DNA of 64,000 bases from SZUA-100 sp965248135 (GCA_965248135.1 CBDFIN010000007.1:124001-188000); one strand, 5' to 3'; shown: positions 9,145 to 18,469, numbered from the stretch's first letter. A program made the numbers and translations. Notes: generated by a model from the letters alone, not told the origin.

Positions 9145-9328
9145 AGTCAATACAGTTTTTATGAGAATTCGATTTTGGTGGATCGAATCCAACGCTTCGA
9201 ACCCCTAGGCTTTTTTCATGGATCAACTTATCGAAACATTTGAGTACGTTAGGCTACATCGCAAAAACGCCACGCGGGTTTAAATGTCTCGGTCGTTCCA
9301 CTAGATTGAAAAACACAAGTTTATCGCG

Positions 9329-10105
9329 ATGAGTTTTGCTATGGCGTCAAAAAGTAAAGAAAAAATGGAAATTCGCAAACAAGCAAAAGGTGGCGGCGCA
9401 ATGTTTGTCTATCAAGAACTTCGCAAAGAAATTCTGTCTTTGGAACTGGAACCAGGACAGCCTTTGGACGAAACGTCTCTTGCAAATCGATTCGCAATGT
9501 CCCGTTCACCTATAAGAGAAGCGCTTGTCCGGCTTTCGGCAGATGGGCTGGTTGAAATGCTGTCCAACAGGTCGACGTTGGTCGCCCCCATCGATCTCGC
9601 AAATTTTCCGCGCTACGTCGAGGCCCTGGATTTTTTGCAACGCATCAATACTAGGCTTGCCGCGAAATTTCGAACTGACCACGATATAGAAGGTATGACT
9701 AATGAGGCAGTTGCCTTCGATGAAGCTTGCAAGGACGGAGACTATCTAAAAATGTCTGCAAAAAATCGCGACTTTCACATGACCGTTGCAAAGGCAGGGA
9801 GAAACACGTATCTCGGCCGGGCTTATGGTCAATTACTTGATGAAGGCCGCCGCATTTTGCATATGCATTTTGAATTCATTCAATCATCGGAGAGTGATCA
9901 TTTGTTGACATCAGAACATTTTGAAATCACGAAGGCCATTCAAAATCAAGACGTTGAGTTGGCCGACAGACTCGCCCATGCTCATACAAGACAGTTTCAC
10001 GACCGCTTTTTGAATTTCATGCGAGCCGGCTATTTTGATGATTTTAACTTTGAGAATTTCGAATCGATTGGCGTAAGGTCTAAGCCCAACACGAACAAAA
10101 AATAA
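9329..10105 (+). CDS. GntR-family transcriptional regulator, FCD ligand domain
   Basis: 258 residues. An N-terminal winged helix (about residues 27-95) contains LANRFAMSRSPIREALVRLSADGLVE, the GntR recognition region. It is followed by an all-helical FCD domain with conserved acidic and His residues (DRDFHMTVAKAGR-like stretch and the C-terminal HTRQFHDRF). FCD regulators usually sense small acids or amino acids and repress catabolic operons. It is divergent from the transporter/catabolic operon and shares the palindromic intergenic region with it. The start is uncertain: ATG codons at 9329 and 9341 are both possible and neither has a strong ribosome-binding site. Confidence 0.9.
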   Translation: MSFAMASKSKEKMEIRKQAKGGGAMFVYQELRKEILSLELEPGQPLDETSLANRFAMSRSPIREALVRLSADGLVEMLSNRSTLVAPIDLANFPRYVEALDFLQRINTRLAAKFRTDHDIEGMTNEAVAFDEACKDGDYLKMSAKNRDFHMTVAKAGRNTYLGRAYGQLLDEGRRILHMHFEFIQSSESDHLLTSEHFEITKAIQNQDVELADRLAHAHTRQFHDRFLNFMRAGYFDDFNFENFESIGVRSKPNTNKK

Positions 10106-10218
10106 TAACCTTCTCGATTGTGCGTCGTCTGACAAATATCGAGCTTATCGCCAACTAAGTACGGAAGGTGCCAGGCGCCTCACCCCAATAGTTGATGATG
10201 TCGAATGACCCCATAACT

Positions 10219-10441
10219 GTGAATAGGCATTTAAAATTGACCCGCCTGTTTTGGTAACATCCGCGTTTTAAGCGCGGAGAATGAACAGGTGTTATTTATG
10301 GAAAGTGCAGTAAAGATTGGTCGCTTGGTTTTGCGAGATGGCCATTCGATCCAGTCGGTCAGTCGAGATACGGGCCTGTCCCGCAATACGATCAGGAAGT
10401 ATCCGAGCGATGCTTCGGGGTATATTTTTTCTGTGTCATAG
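10219..10441 (+). pseudogene. IS21-family remnant with truncated istA
   Basis: An ORF from the ATG at 10298 encodes 47 residues ending at a TAG (10439-10441). Its start, MESAVKIGRLVLRDGHSIQS followed by VSRDTGLSRNTIRKY, matches the N-terminal helix-turn-helix of IS21-type IstA transposases; full IstA is about 500 residues. The bases before it (from about 10219, TGTGAATAGGC) look like an IS21 left end. The rest of the element is gone, so this is a remnant. It lies between the GntR gene and the TPR-ATPase. Confidence 0.75.
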
Positions 10442-10465
10442 GTTCACCTTTATGAGAGTTTTACT

Positions 10466-10555
10466 CTCCGGCAAACCCGGGGCGGTTCACTTATTCTTTT
10501 CCATAGCTCCAAATTATCCTATCTTTGGAGCCTCCGGCAAACCCGGGGCGGTTCA
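10466..10555. repeat. 24-base direct repeat, probable IS-end debris
   Basis: The 24-base string from 10466 to 10489 (core GGCAAACCCGGGGCGGTTCA) recurs exactly at 10532-10555, 66 bases apart in the same orientation. Such GC-rich strings in an AT-rich gap resemble transposon ends. No transposase lies between the copies. The rest of the gap 10106-10691 holds no other recognisable gene. Confidence 0.6.
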
Positions 10556-10691
10556 GTTTTGCCAAAGGAATTTCAGGAGGTCAAAGCCATGACAATTTTC
10601 TGTGACATGATATGTCCATTATGAAACTTTGAAACAAAATGGCCTGTTCATTTTGTTTCAATGCAGAAAGTGCCAATCACGCTTTAATCTC

Positions 10692-13600
10692 TTACTTTAG
10701 CGTCTGCAAATTTGATCGAATTCGCTCTGTCGTTGGATGTTCTTCACCGAGCATCCTCTCGCAGATTTCCAGAGCCTTGCGATACAATGGCTCGGCTTCC
10801 TGCAGGCGACCTTGAGCATTGAGGTTGGAAGCCACATTGTTGTAGCTTGAGGCGGTATCAGGATGCTCTTCACCGAGCACCTTCTCCCTGATTTCCAGTG
10901 CCTTGCGATACAATGGCTCGGCTTCCTGCAGGCGACCTTGAGCCTTGAGGTTGGAAGCCACATTGTTGTAGCTTGAGGCGGTATCAGGATGCTCTTCACC
11001 GAGCACCTTCTCCCTGATTTCCAGTGCCTTGCGATACAATGGCTCGGCTTCCTGCAGGCGACCTTGAGCATTGAGGTTGGAAGCCACATTGTTGTAGCTT
11101 GTAGCGGTAGATGGATGCTCTTCACCGAGCACCTTCTCCCTGATTTCCAGAGCCTTGCGAAACAATGGCTCGGCTTCCTGCAGGCGACCTTGAGCATTGA
11201 GGTTGTAAGCCACATTGTTGTAGCTTGTAGCGGTAGATGGATGCTCTTTGCCGAGCACCCTCTCGCAGATTTCCAGAGCCTTGCGATACAATGGCTCGGC
11301 TTCCTGCAGGCGACCTTGAGCATTGAGGTTGTAAGCCACATTGTTGTAGCTTGAGGCGGTATCAGGATGCTCTTCACCGAGCACCCTCTCCCTGATTTCC
11401 AGAGCCTTGCGAAACAATGGCTCGGTTTCCTGCAGGCGACCTTGAGCATTGAGGTTGGAAGCCACATTGTTGTAGCTTGTAGCGGTAGATGGATGCTCTT
11501 TGCCGAGCACCCTCTCCCTGATTTCCAGTGCCTTGCGAAACAATGGCTCGGCTTCCTGCAGGCGACCTTGAGCATTGAGGTTGTAAGCCACATTGTTGTA
11601 GCTTGAGGCGGTATCAGGATGCTCTTCACCGAGCACCCTCTCCCAGATTTCCAGAGCCTTGCGTAACAATGGCTCGGCTTCCTGCAGGCGACCTTGAGCA
11701 TCAAGGTTGGAAGCCACATTGTTGTAGCTTAAGGCGGTATCAGGATGCTCTTCACCGAGCACCCTCTCGCAGATTTCCAGTGCCTTGCGATACAATGGCT
11801 CGGCTTCCTGCAGGCGACCTTGAGCCTTGAGGTTGGAAGCCACATTGTTGTAGCTTGTAGCGGTAGTTGGATGCTCTTCACCGAGCATCCTCTCGCAGAT
11901 TTCCAGTGCCTTGCGTAACAATGGCTCGGCTTCCTGCAGGCGACCTTGAGCATTGAGGTTGGAAGCCACATTGTTGTAGCTTGTAGCGGTATCAGGATGC
12001 TCTTCACCGAGCACCTTCTCCCTGATTTCCAGAGCCTTGCGTAACAATGGCTCGGCTTCCTGCAGGCGACCTTGATTATCAAGGTTGTAAGCCACATTGT
12101 TGTAGCTTGAGGCGGTATCAGGATGCTCTTCACCGAGGGTATTTTGCGCCAACTTCAAGGTGCGAGACAAGACCTGTTCGACCACGTGATAACGGGCAGC
12201 TTGTTGGAAAATAGATGATCTTTCTAACGACCATCCAATGGAGTTTTCAATATCGTATTGTGATCGATGATGATGGGCTTGTATAAATGAAATCCCGTGG
12301 TGTTCAGTAACCGCTTTGACGTTTTCCGGTGTGCATAATGGGTCATAAAAAGAGAAGAGTGCGCTATGAGTTGCCATTGTTCGGCGAGGGTCGTTTTTTT
12401 CAACACGTGCCTGCAGGATATCCCTCATGTGTTGGTGTAGCCGAATATTGTTTGCGTCTATATCTTCTGTAAACGAGTAATTTCTCAATACCTCAAATGT
12501 TAGATCACGTGCCAAAGCAGGGTACTGCTCCCGTAAAAACCAGTCGAGGTCTGCGTTGATACTGTTGGCATGCGCCAATGTCTCAAGACTGGTTCGATAT
12601 TGTTCACTCAAGTGATCCATGAAGCGATTAACGACCTCATCAAGCCGTCCTCCATAATCACCAACCTCGGGGATGGCACCATCCGCCAAGGTGTCGCGAT
12701 ATATATCAAGTTGAAGACCTAGATAGAAGGGAATGCCCTCCGCCCCTTCAATCATCTGCGTGCGAATTTCAGGTTCCTTGACATGACAGGCAACAAGAAT
12801 TTTTTCCATCTCCGCATCTTCCAATGCTTCCAAAGAATATTGATTTATATATTCTCCCCAGGTTCGACGCGGGTTACCTTCATGTGCCGCCCAATTAATC
12901 TTGTCACGCCCGAGCAGAACAAACAGTACCCCTTTGGTATTGAAGATGAGTTCGCGCAACCAATTGTCGGCAGATGCGCCAGTTAGAGCTTCAAGCGTAT
13001 CTCCAATGATAATCAGGGGGCGGTCATGTATTCCTTTTTCAGATTTATTAGCCAGATAATGGGAAATATCAGCAGCAAGACACAACGGCAGTCGATCAGC
13101 AATCAGATTAAACCCAGCTTGATTTAGATCTTCAAGAAGTGCCTCTGCACGCGTCGCCCATTCTTCCTGCCCCCATGCAAAAAACTTATTAGCCAAGCGA
13201 TAGCCCAGACCAATTAGAGGAGTATCTTTGGCGAGGTTATCAATCCCGTCAACGATGTCATTTAACAATTCACTATCAGACTGTGGTGCTGTAACAACGC
13301 GTGAAATGGAAGTGACAATTGAACCACCTGTATCCATCAACCCATATTGCTCTCGAACGTTGCTGGAAGGAGCAATAGCATTGTGATATCGGGCAAATGC
13401 CATATCAAATATTGGAAAGCCAATATCCTTGGTTGTTGCTCCAAGTTGCAATCTAATTTGTAATAGTGTTTGGACAGGGCTGTCCTTGGCGTTGGTTAGG
13501 TCAACATGTGCACAGCCGTATTTTTGCCCTGCTTCCTGTTTTCTTTCCTTCAAGTGTCTAACAAACCGCCGCGCCAAAGCGGATTTGCCAATACCGCCAA

Positions 13601-13739
13601 TACCATCAAAAGCCAGCACATGGTGGTGAGTGCTCAACATTGCATTCTCGGTTGCATCTGAAAATATTTTAAGCTGTTTTTGCCGCCCTCGGAAAAGTTT
13701 AATCTCTGAAGCGGATAAAGGGGTGGATGGATAGCGCAT
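10692..13739 (-). CDS. STAND-type ATPase with C-terminal TPR array
   Basis: 1015 residues. An N-terminal P-loop ATPase carries Walker A GIGGIGKSA (about residues 46-54) and a Walker B-like RPLIIIGDTLEAL (about 250). This is the architecture of NB-ARC/NACHT-like signal-transduction ATPases. A winged-helix or linker region (about 380-520) follows, then eleven full 42-residue kinesin-light-chain-like TPR units of the form LGEEHPDTAxSYNNVAxNLN and a partial twelfth. In this class, repeats sense a ligand or partner and the ATPase oligomerises; several bacterial members act in phage defence. No separate effector domain is visible, so its output is unknown. It stands alone on the minus strand, bordered by IS21-like debris on both sides, which suggests transfer. 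Confidence 0.88.
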   Translation of the reverse strand: MRYPSTPLSASEIKLFRGRQKQLKIFSDATENAMLSTHHHVLAFDGIGGIGKSALARRFVRHLKERKQEAGQKYGCAHVDLTNAKDSPVQTLLQIRLQLGATTKDIGFPIFDMAFARYHNAIAPSSNVREQYGLMDTGGSIVTSISRVVTAPQSDSELLNDIVDGIDNLAKDTPLIGLGYRLANKFFAWGQEEWATRAEALLEDLNQAGFNLIADRLPLCLAADISHYLANKSEKGIHDRPLIIIGDTLEALTGASADNWLRELIFNTKGVLFVLLGRDKINWAAHEGNPRRTWGEYINQYSLEALEDAEMEKILVACHVKEPEIRTQMIEGAEGIPFYLGLQLDIYRDTLADGAIPEVGDYGGRLDEVVNRFMDHLSEQYRTSLETLAHANSINADLDWFLREQYPALARDLTFEVLRNYSFTEDIDANNIRLHQHMRDILQARVEKNDPRRTMATHSALFSFYDPLCTPENVKAVTEHHGISFIQAHHHRSQYDIENSIGWSLERSSIFQQAARYHVVEQVLSRTLKLAQNTLGEEHPDTASSYNNVAYNLDNQGRLQEAEPLLRKALEIREKVLGEEHPDTATSYNNVASNLNAQGRLQEAEPLLRKALEICERMLGEEHPTTATSYNNVASNLKAQGRLQEAEPLYRKALEICERVLGEEHPDTALSYNNVASNLDAQGRLQEAEPLLRKALEIWERVLGEEHPDTASSYNNVAYNLNAQGRLQEAEPLFRKALEIRERVLGKEHPSTATSYNNVASNLNAQGRLQETEPLFRKALEIRERVLGEEHPDTASSYNNVAYNLNAQGRLQEAEPLYRKALEICERVLGKEHPSTATSYNNVAYNLNAQGRLQEAEPLFRKALEIREKVLGEEHPSTATSYNNVASNLNAQGRLQEAEPLYRKALEIREKVLGEEHPDTASSYNNVASNLKAQGRLQEAEPLYRKALEIREKVLGEEHPDTASSYNNVASNLNAQGRLQEAEPLYRKALEICERMLGEEHPTTERIRSNLQTLK
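10735..12140 (-). repeat. 126-base tandem repeat array within the TPR gene
   Basis: Eleven consecutive 126-base units encode the TPR repeats, followed by a partial unit. Neighbouring units are almost identical in DNA, including synonymous positions. Variation is concentrated at a few codons: S/T/L before SYNN, S/Y after NNVA, N/D/K before AQGR, LL/LY/LF after EP and R/C/W in the EIxE segment. The same alternatives recur in different combinations among units, as expected if units are shuffled by unequal recombination. Confidence 0.95.
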
Positions 13740-14175
13740 TTAATTTGACAAATCTTGGGTTGATAAAAAATTGACTTCTATCAAACATTGTTATCGATAT
13801 GTCTTTTTATGTAAATACCAAACCCCAATTATGGATAAGTCGCCAGGCTTTGATATTGTGCAAAATTTATTTTTGGATTGTTTTTCTTGAAGCAACAGGC
13901 CACCAGGCATGACAGGATAACCATGAAGTCCGGTTCATCAAACACCTTCCTTTTGAGAGCATCTTAAACCGGACAAATCATCTGCTACATAAAACGGACA
14001 ACTGATGTGCTAATGACATTGGCGGAAATCAGGCTGGACATGGCCGGAGGGAATGCCTATAACCCGCTGGCTTTCGGTCGCATATTTTCTGTTGGCGTGC
14101 CTGCGGAAGAGCGAATAAGAATTTTCGACAGGTACTGGCTGGCTTGGCTGATTATTAACAAAGGCGCTGTCGAAT
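13740..14175. other. gene-poor gap with IS21-like end repeats
   Basis: No convincing gene. Around 13960-14015 two similar strings, AACCGGACAAATCATCTGCT and AAACGGACAACTGATGTGCT, lie 30 bases apart, and a reversed GTCCGGTTCATC occurs at about 13932. Multiple short terminal repeats of this kind are typical of IS21-family ends. A short open frame from about 14010 runs to the tRNA gene (LAEIRLDMAGGNAYNPLAF) and may be a gene fragment; I do not recognise it. Confidence 0.45.
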
Positions 14176-14250
<75 letters not shown>

Positions 14251-14363
14251 CAAAAACCAATAAAAACAAATAGATACGACTTGCCACATTTTCGCCACTA
14301 CCTGAAAATAGCATGCGCACTCCTTACGCACTTTTGGCTATTTTTCGGTTTTGGGGGTGATCC

Positions 14364-15524
14364 TTGGGCAAACACACGATTCTGGGCGGGAAAGTCCATT
14401 TATTCCAGCGCGACCGAAGTTCCTATTGGCAGTGCATGGCTTATATTAATGGTAAAAATCACCGCATAAGTTCCAAAGAACGAGGCCTTTCCAATGCAAA
14501 GGATTTTGCCGAAGACTGGTATCTTGAAATGCGAGGGAAACTTCGGCGGGGCGAACTGAGCAACGAAAAACCTTTCAAACAGGCCGCTCTACAGTTCTTG
14601 CGTGAGTATGAAGTAATCACAGAGGGGCAACGAAACGAAAAATACGTCAAGGATCATGAAGCGCGACTGCGAAACCACCTTATTCCGTATTTTGGTGACA
14701 TGGGGCTATCTGGAGTAACAGCCGGAGCGGTTCAGGAATATCGAATTGCCCGACTAAAGCCTGACGATGAATTCAAACCACCTTCTCGCAGCACCATGCA
14801 TCACGAGATTGTAACTTTGCGGCAAGTTCTGAAAACAGCCATCCGCCACGGTTGGCTTGAGCACTTGCCAGACCTTTCGATGCCCTACAAAACATCAGCC
14901 AAGGTGAGCCATCGCGCATGGTTCTCACCTGATGAATACAAACAGCTGTACGAAGCCACCCGCCGCAGGGCCAAAGAGGCGCAGAACAAGCCCTGGAAAT
15001 GGGCAGCAGAGCAGTTACACGACTATGTGCTGTTCATGGCCAATACAGGAATCAGGCCTGACGAGGCCAATAACCTGGAATACCGTGATGTCGAGATTAT
15101 CCATGACGAGGCCACAGATGAAACCATTCTGGAGATTGAAGTTCGGGGTAAGCGTGGCGTTGGTTACTGCAAAAGCACAAGGGGGGCTGTACGCCCTTTT
15201 GAGCGGCTCGCGAAACGTAACAACCCCAACCCTACCGACCGGGTCTTTCCAGCCAACCACAAGAAGCAGTTTAACCGTATCCTAAATACGGAAGGGTTGA
15301 AATTTGATCGTGACGAAAATAGGCGCACCGCCTACAGCTTGCGTCACACCTATATATGCCTGCGATTACTGGAAGGGGCTGACATTTATCAGATCGCCAA
15401 GAATTGCCGAACAAGTGTCGAGATGATTGAAAAATATTATGCATCTCACATTAAGTCGAACCTTGATGCCGCTGCAATCAATGTTCGCAAACCGCGTAAT
15501 AGAATTAACAAAAACACAGTTTGA
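14364..15524 (+). CDS. int: tyrosine recombinase/integrase
   Basis: 386 residues from a TTG start preceded by GGGGGTGA. An N-terminal SAM-like arm/core-binding domain precedes the catalytic domain. Catalytic residues are visible: the first Arg in TGIRPDEANNL, the HxxR box in YSLRHTYICLRL and the nucleophile Tyr in EMIEKYY. It lies immediately downstream of tRNA-Phe and would catalyse integration and excision at that site. The TTG start is chosen because the frame begins in that region and the spacing to the Shine-Dalgarno-like sequence is good; no ATG lies near the expected N-terminus. Confidence 0.93.
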   Translation: MGKHTILGGKVHLFQRDRSSYWQCMAYINGKNHRISSKERGLSNAKDFAEDWYLEMRGKLRRGELSNEKPFKQAALQFLREYEVITEGQRNEKYVKDHEARLRNHLIPYFGDMGLSGVTAGAVQEYRIARLKPDDEFKPPSRSTMHHEIVTLRQVLKTAIRHGWLEHLPDLSMPYKTSAKVSHRAWFSPDEYKQLYEATRRRAKEAQNKPWKWAAEQLHDYVLFMANTGIRPDEANNLEYRDVEIIHDEATDETILEIEVRGKRGVGYCKSTRGAVRPFERLAKRNNPNPTDRVFPANHKKQFNRILNTEGLKFDRDENRRTAYSLRHTYICLRLLEGADIYQIAKNCRTSVEMIEKYYASHIKSNLDAAAINVRKPRNRINKNTV

Positions 15525-15589
15525 ATTTGGTATTGAGCAATATCGGCCACTATTGATTATTTTGGAGCCTTTAAATACAATAGGGTACC

Positions 15590-15853
15590 ATGAGCGAAGG
15601 TATAAGACTCGACAAATTAAAATCACCGGAATTTGACCCAATCCTCGAAATGGCGGGCAATGAGGTTAAAAGACTTCCAATAGGCAAGTGGTTGCTTTGG
15701 GTGGCAGTAATTTTTGGCGGAATTCCCGCTGTGATACAATGGTGGTACCCACCGCTTGTAGAACCATATTACAAGGCGGTAGCCTACATATTTCTCTCGA
15801 TTGCATTCGCGGTTGCAGCGGTCTTCAATTTCGTGCTTTACCTGTTCAGTTAG
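15590..15853 (+). CDS. small two-helix membrane protein, unknown
   Basis: 87 residues, MSEGIRLDKLKSPEF at the start. Two hydrophobic segments lie at about residues 33-50 (WLLWVAVIFGGIPAVI) and 65-86 (YIFLSIAFAVAAVFNFVLYL). I do not recognise a family. It sits between the integrase and the partition region on the same strand. It could be an entry-exclusion-like or accessory membrane protein, but nothing shows this directly. Confidence 0.55.
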   Translation: MSEGIRLDKLKSPEFDPILEMAGNEVKRLPIGKWLLWVAVIFGGIPAVIQWWYPPLVEPYYKAVAYIFLSIAFAVAAVFNFVLYLFS

Positions 15854-15924
15854 CAGCGCGAGAATACTTGACTGATTAGCTAAATTTGGTTTCAGCACAC
15901 CGCTAAACTATATTGGCAGACTAT

Positions 15925-15983
15925 CGGAAATTCTGATATTCGAAATACTCGAATTCCCGACATTATGAAAATCAGAATTTCCG
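15925..15983. promoter_or_regulatory. inverted repeat upstream of parA, candidate partition site or operator
   Basis: CGGAAATTCTGAT at 15925-15937 is matched by its exact reverse complement ATCAGAATTTCCG at 15971-15983. Related pieces follow: AACTGGAATGTCAGAATTT overlaps the parA start, and GAATTTCCGGCAATATG and TTTCCGAAAATAGG occur just after parA (16694-16735). Clusters of such motifs around parA are typical of centromere-like sites and autoregulatory operators in plasmid partition loci. Confidence 0.6.
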
Positions 15984-16091
15984 AAAACCAGAAAATAGGG
16001 CAATGAGTTGCCCACAATGCATCAATTGCTGCTGGCCATTTCCTACTGATTGCGTACCATTATGATAGTGTAATGTAATCAGAAAACTGGA

Positions 16092-16685
16092 ATGTCAGAA
16101 TTTAGGATTATCACAATTTGCAATCAGAAGGGCGGAGCAGGGAAGACAACATTGATAATTCTGTTGGCACTGGCGTTGGAAATTGTGGGTAAGAAAATTG
16201 CCATTTTGGACAAAGACCCGCAACAGACAGCAAGTCGTGCCATCAACAATCTTCGTAAAATTGGCCGTACAGATATAGCAATCGTCGGTAACATCGCCGA
16301 TGAATTTGACTATATTTTTATTGATACACCACCCGCTCTCAACGATACGGTAGGGGAGGCAATCAGTATCAGCGATCGCGTCATGCTCGTGTCATCGCCT
16401 TCACCTGCTGATTTGTGGAGTTCGCAGGAAAGCGTCGAATTCATCAAAGATCACCGGCGCAAAGGCGTGCCGACGCGGGTTTTGTTCAACAGCGTGGTGC
16501 AGGTCGCAAGAACCTCACGTGATTTGCCTTCCTTGGCAAAGAGCATCGGTTTTCTGCCGCTTCACAATGTCTTAGGCAGAAGGCAGGCCTATCAATATGC
16601 CATCCTGCAAGGATGGTCCGCCCTTAAACCAATTGAACGAAACGAAATTTTGAAACTCGCTATCGAAATTACCACACTGAGTTAA
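16092..16685 (+). CDS. parA: ParA-family partition ATPase
   Basis: 197 residues, the short (type Ib-like) form without an N-terminal DNA-binding domain. The deviant Walker A motif reads QKGGAGKTT (about residues 11-19), followed by ILDKDPQQTA and the Walker B-like DYIFIDTPP. It would drive segregation of the replicon together with a centromere-binding partner. A small gene encoding a basic protein with a C-terminal ribbon-helix-helix-like region follows at 17998, now separated from parA by an IS30 copy. Inverted repeats upstream probably serve as operator or centromere. Confidence 0.92.
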   Translation: MSEFRIITICNQKGGAGKTTLIILLALALEIVGKKIAILDKDPQQTASRAINNLRKIGRTDIAIVGNIADEFDYIFIDTPPALNDTVGEAISISDRVMLVSSPSPADLWSSQESVEFIKDHRRKGVPTRVLFNSVVQVARTSRDLPSLAKSIGFLPLHNVLGRRQAYQYAILQGWSALKPIERNEILKLAIEITTLS

Positions 16686-16764
16686 ATAATGATCCGAATT
16701 TCCGGCAATATGAACTTCTTACTTTCCGAAAATAGGAAAAGCGGAATATATTTTATCTAAACAA

Positions 16765-17980
16765 CCCCGGTTCAACTCCGAAACGCAACATTTGTTTGCT
16801 GATGGAATATGATTTTTGTTTGCGGATTTGGTGGGCGGGGTCAAGGGCATTGTCGCGTAGCGATGCGCAGCACCCTTGAGGCCGACCGGAAAATCCGCAA
16901 AACTCGTCAAACCATTCCATTATGCCTTTGATTATTTAGCCAGATGGCTGCAATCCTCGTATGGGACACCACATCTCACGGAGGATATTATGCCCAAAGG
17001 ACATCACCATCTGGCCTATGATCAAAGATGCCAGATTTACACACTTTTGCAAACCGGTCTCTGCCGCGCCCAAATTGCCCGCCAGATTGGCGTTGAGCGT
17101 TCGACTATCACCCGAGAGTTGCAGCGCAACAAGGGCAAATGTGGTTATCGCTTTAAACAAGCGCATGACAAGGCGTGTGAGCGGCGCAAAAAGGCCTCTT
17201 GTGTGCCGCGTAAAATGACCGTTGAGCGCGTCGAACTCATTGAAAGCCTGCTGACGAAATGGCAGTGGAGCCCCGATCAGATCAGCGGCTGGCTGGCTCG
17301 AAACGGGCTCTTCGTCTCACACGAGTGGATTTACCGCCACATCTGGGCGGACAAAAAAAAGGGTGGCAAATTATGGACTTGCCTGCGCCATCGCGGCAAA
17401 AAATACAATCGACGCGGCACGAAAACAGCCGGTCGCGGCCTCATTCCAGGGCGGGTTGACATTGAGGAACGTCCCGAAATCGTCGAAACCAAAAGCCGTG
17501 TTGGCGACTGGGAGGGCGATACTATCATCGGCAAAAACCACAAGGGTGCCATTCTTTCTCATGTCGATCGAAAATCAAAATACACCAAGCTGGTTCTGTT
17601 GCGCGACAAATCAAAGGACAGCGTGCAAAAGGCCTGCGGCAAGACGCTTTCAAAGCTCAAAGCGTTCATCAAAACCATCACGTATGACAATGGCAAAGAA
17701 TTCGCCGGGCACAAAAAGATCGCCAAAATATTGCAATGCGACATCTATTTCGCCAAGCCCTATCACTCATGGCAGCGCGGCCTCAACGAACATACCAACG
17801 GTCTTGTTCGCCAATACTTCCCAAAGGGTACCGATTTCACTAAGCTGACAAAAGCCGAAGTTCAGATCGTCGAAGACAAGCTGAACCAACGTCCAAGAAA
17901 ATGTCTCGAATACAAAACCCCATATGAGGCCTTTTCAAAGGAATGTGAGCAAAATGTTGCATTTCAATGTTGAAGGGGCG
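16765..17980 (+). mobile_element. IS30-family insertion sequence, copy 1 (1216 bp)
   Basis: The ends are imperfect inverted repeats sharing TTCAAC, GAA and GCAACATTT blocks over about 29 bases. The element starts at CCCCGGTTCAAC (16765) and ends GAAGGGGCG (17980). It is flanked by the 3-base direct duplication CAA. By eye it differs from the copy at 48809-50024 at one base (C at 16958, T in the other), so both moved recently. It separates parA from the small downstream partner gene but leaves both frames intact. Confidence 0.93.
16990..17973 (+). CDS. IS30-family transposase (copy 1)
   Basis: 327 residues from the ATG at 16990, which has a CGGAGG ribosome-binding site; a longer frame exists upstream but the family begins at MPKGHHHLAYDQRCQIY. 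The N-terminal helix-turn-helix reads RAQIARQIGVERSTITREL. The DDE catalytic core shows GDWEGDTIIGKNHKG, TYDNGKEFAGH and the glutamate region NEHTNGLVRQYFPKGTDF. This is a complete, apparently functional enzyme. Confidence 0.95.
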   Translation: MPKGHHHLAYDQRCQIYTLLQTGLCRAQIARQIGVERSTITRELQRNKGKCGYRFKQAHDKACERRKKASCVPRKMTVERVELIESLLTKWQWSPDQISGWLARNGLFVSHEWIYRHIWADKKKGGKLWTCLRHRGKKYNRRGTKTAGRGLIPGRVDIEERPEIVETKSRVGDWEGDTIIGKNHKGAILSHVDRKSKYTKLVLLRDKSKDSVQKACGKTLSKLKAFIKTITYDNGKEFAGHKKIAKILQCDIYFAKPYHSWQRGLNEHTNGLVRQYFPKGTDFTKLTKAEVQIVEDKLNQRPRKCLEYKTPYEAFSKECEQNVAFQC

Positions 17981-17997
17981 CAACAAAAGAGGGCGCT

Positions 17998-18366
17998 ATG
18001 ACCGATGATCTGCAAGAGCTACTAAAAAAAAGCCTTGATGCCAAACCAAAGCCAAAATCAGTTAAAGAAAAACGACCTCAACGCGGGTCTGATGCCACGC
18101 GGTCCATTCCGGAGCCACCAATCAGCGACAATCGCCATGCAAAGAACGACCGTCAAAAGGTCTCCATCAGTCTTTACCCAGGTGAATTCCAGATTGTTGA
18201 GCGCATCATGGACAGTGTGAGACAAACAAGGGGGAAACGTATTGGAATGAGTGAAGCGGTTCGCATTGCCGTACAATTATGTCCCGACGATAATCAACGT
18301 ATAGGTCATACATTTGATCGAGTTCGAACAGATGATCGTCGCCGATCTTTGGAACATAGCAAGTAA
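17998..18366 (+). CDS. small basic protein, probable ParA partner (ribbon-helix-helix-like)
   Basis: 122 residues. The N-terminal half is basic and disordered (KPKPKSVKEKRPQRG). From residue 57 the segment RQKVSISLYPGEFQIVERIMDSVRQ followed by GMSEAVRIAV has the strand-helix-helix pattern of ribbon-helix-helix DNA-binding proteins. That layout matches ParG-like centromere-binding partners of short ParA proteins. It directly follows parA apart from the inserted IS30; the ribosome-binding site AGAGGG lies just outside the insertion. The assignment is by pattern and context. Confidence 0.7.
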   Translation: MTDDLQELLKKSLDAKPKPKSVKEKRPQRGSDATRSIPEPPISDNRHAKNDRQKVSISLYPGEFQIVERIMDSVRQTRGKRIGMSEAVRIAVQLCPDDNQRIGHTFDRVRTDDRRRSLEHSK

Positions 18367-18469
18367 AAAATAGTCTTAATTCAATGGTTATTGACCTATG
18401 GCTGTGCTTTAATGATATTTTAACCAATAAATTGTTATGGTAATATTATAATAAATATAGGGAGACGCT

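Noticed and set aside
10989..11830. Long plus-strand and second minus-strand open frames across the TPR array
   Set aside because: They are shadows of the repeat: a repeat length divisible by three keeps other frames open too. They have repetitive, unlikely protein sequences and no ribosome-binding sites.
10735..12140. CRISPR-like regular repeats
   Set aside because: The 126-base units are continuous, without spacers, and translate in one frame as TPR units of a single protein.
16876..17973. Longer IS30 transposase start 38 codons upstream
   Set aside because: The family N-terminus and a CGGAGG ribosome-binding site mark the ATG at 16990 (and 49034 in copy 2).
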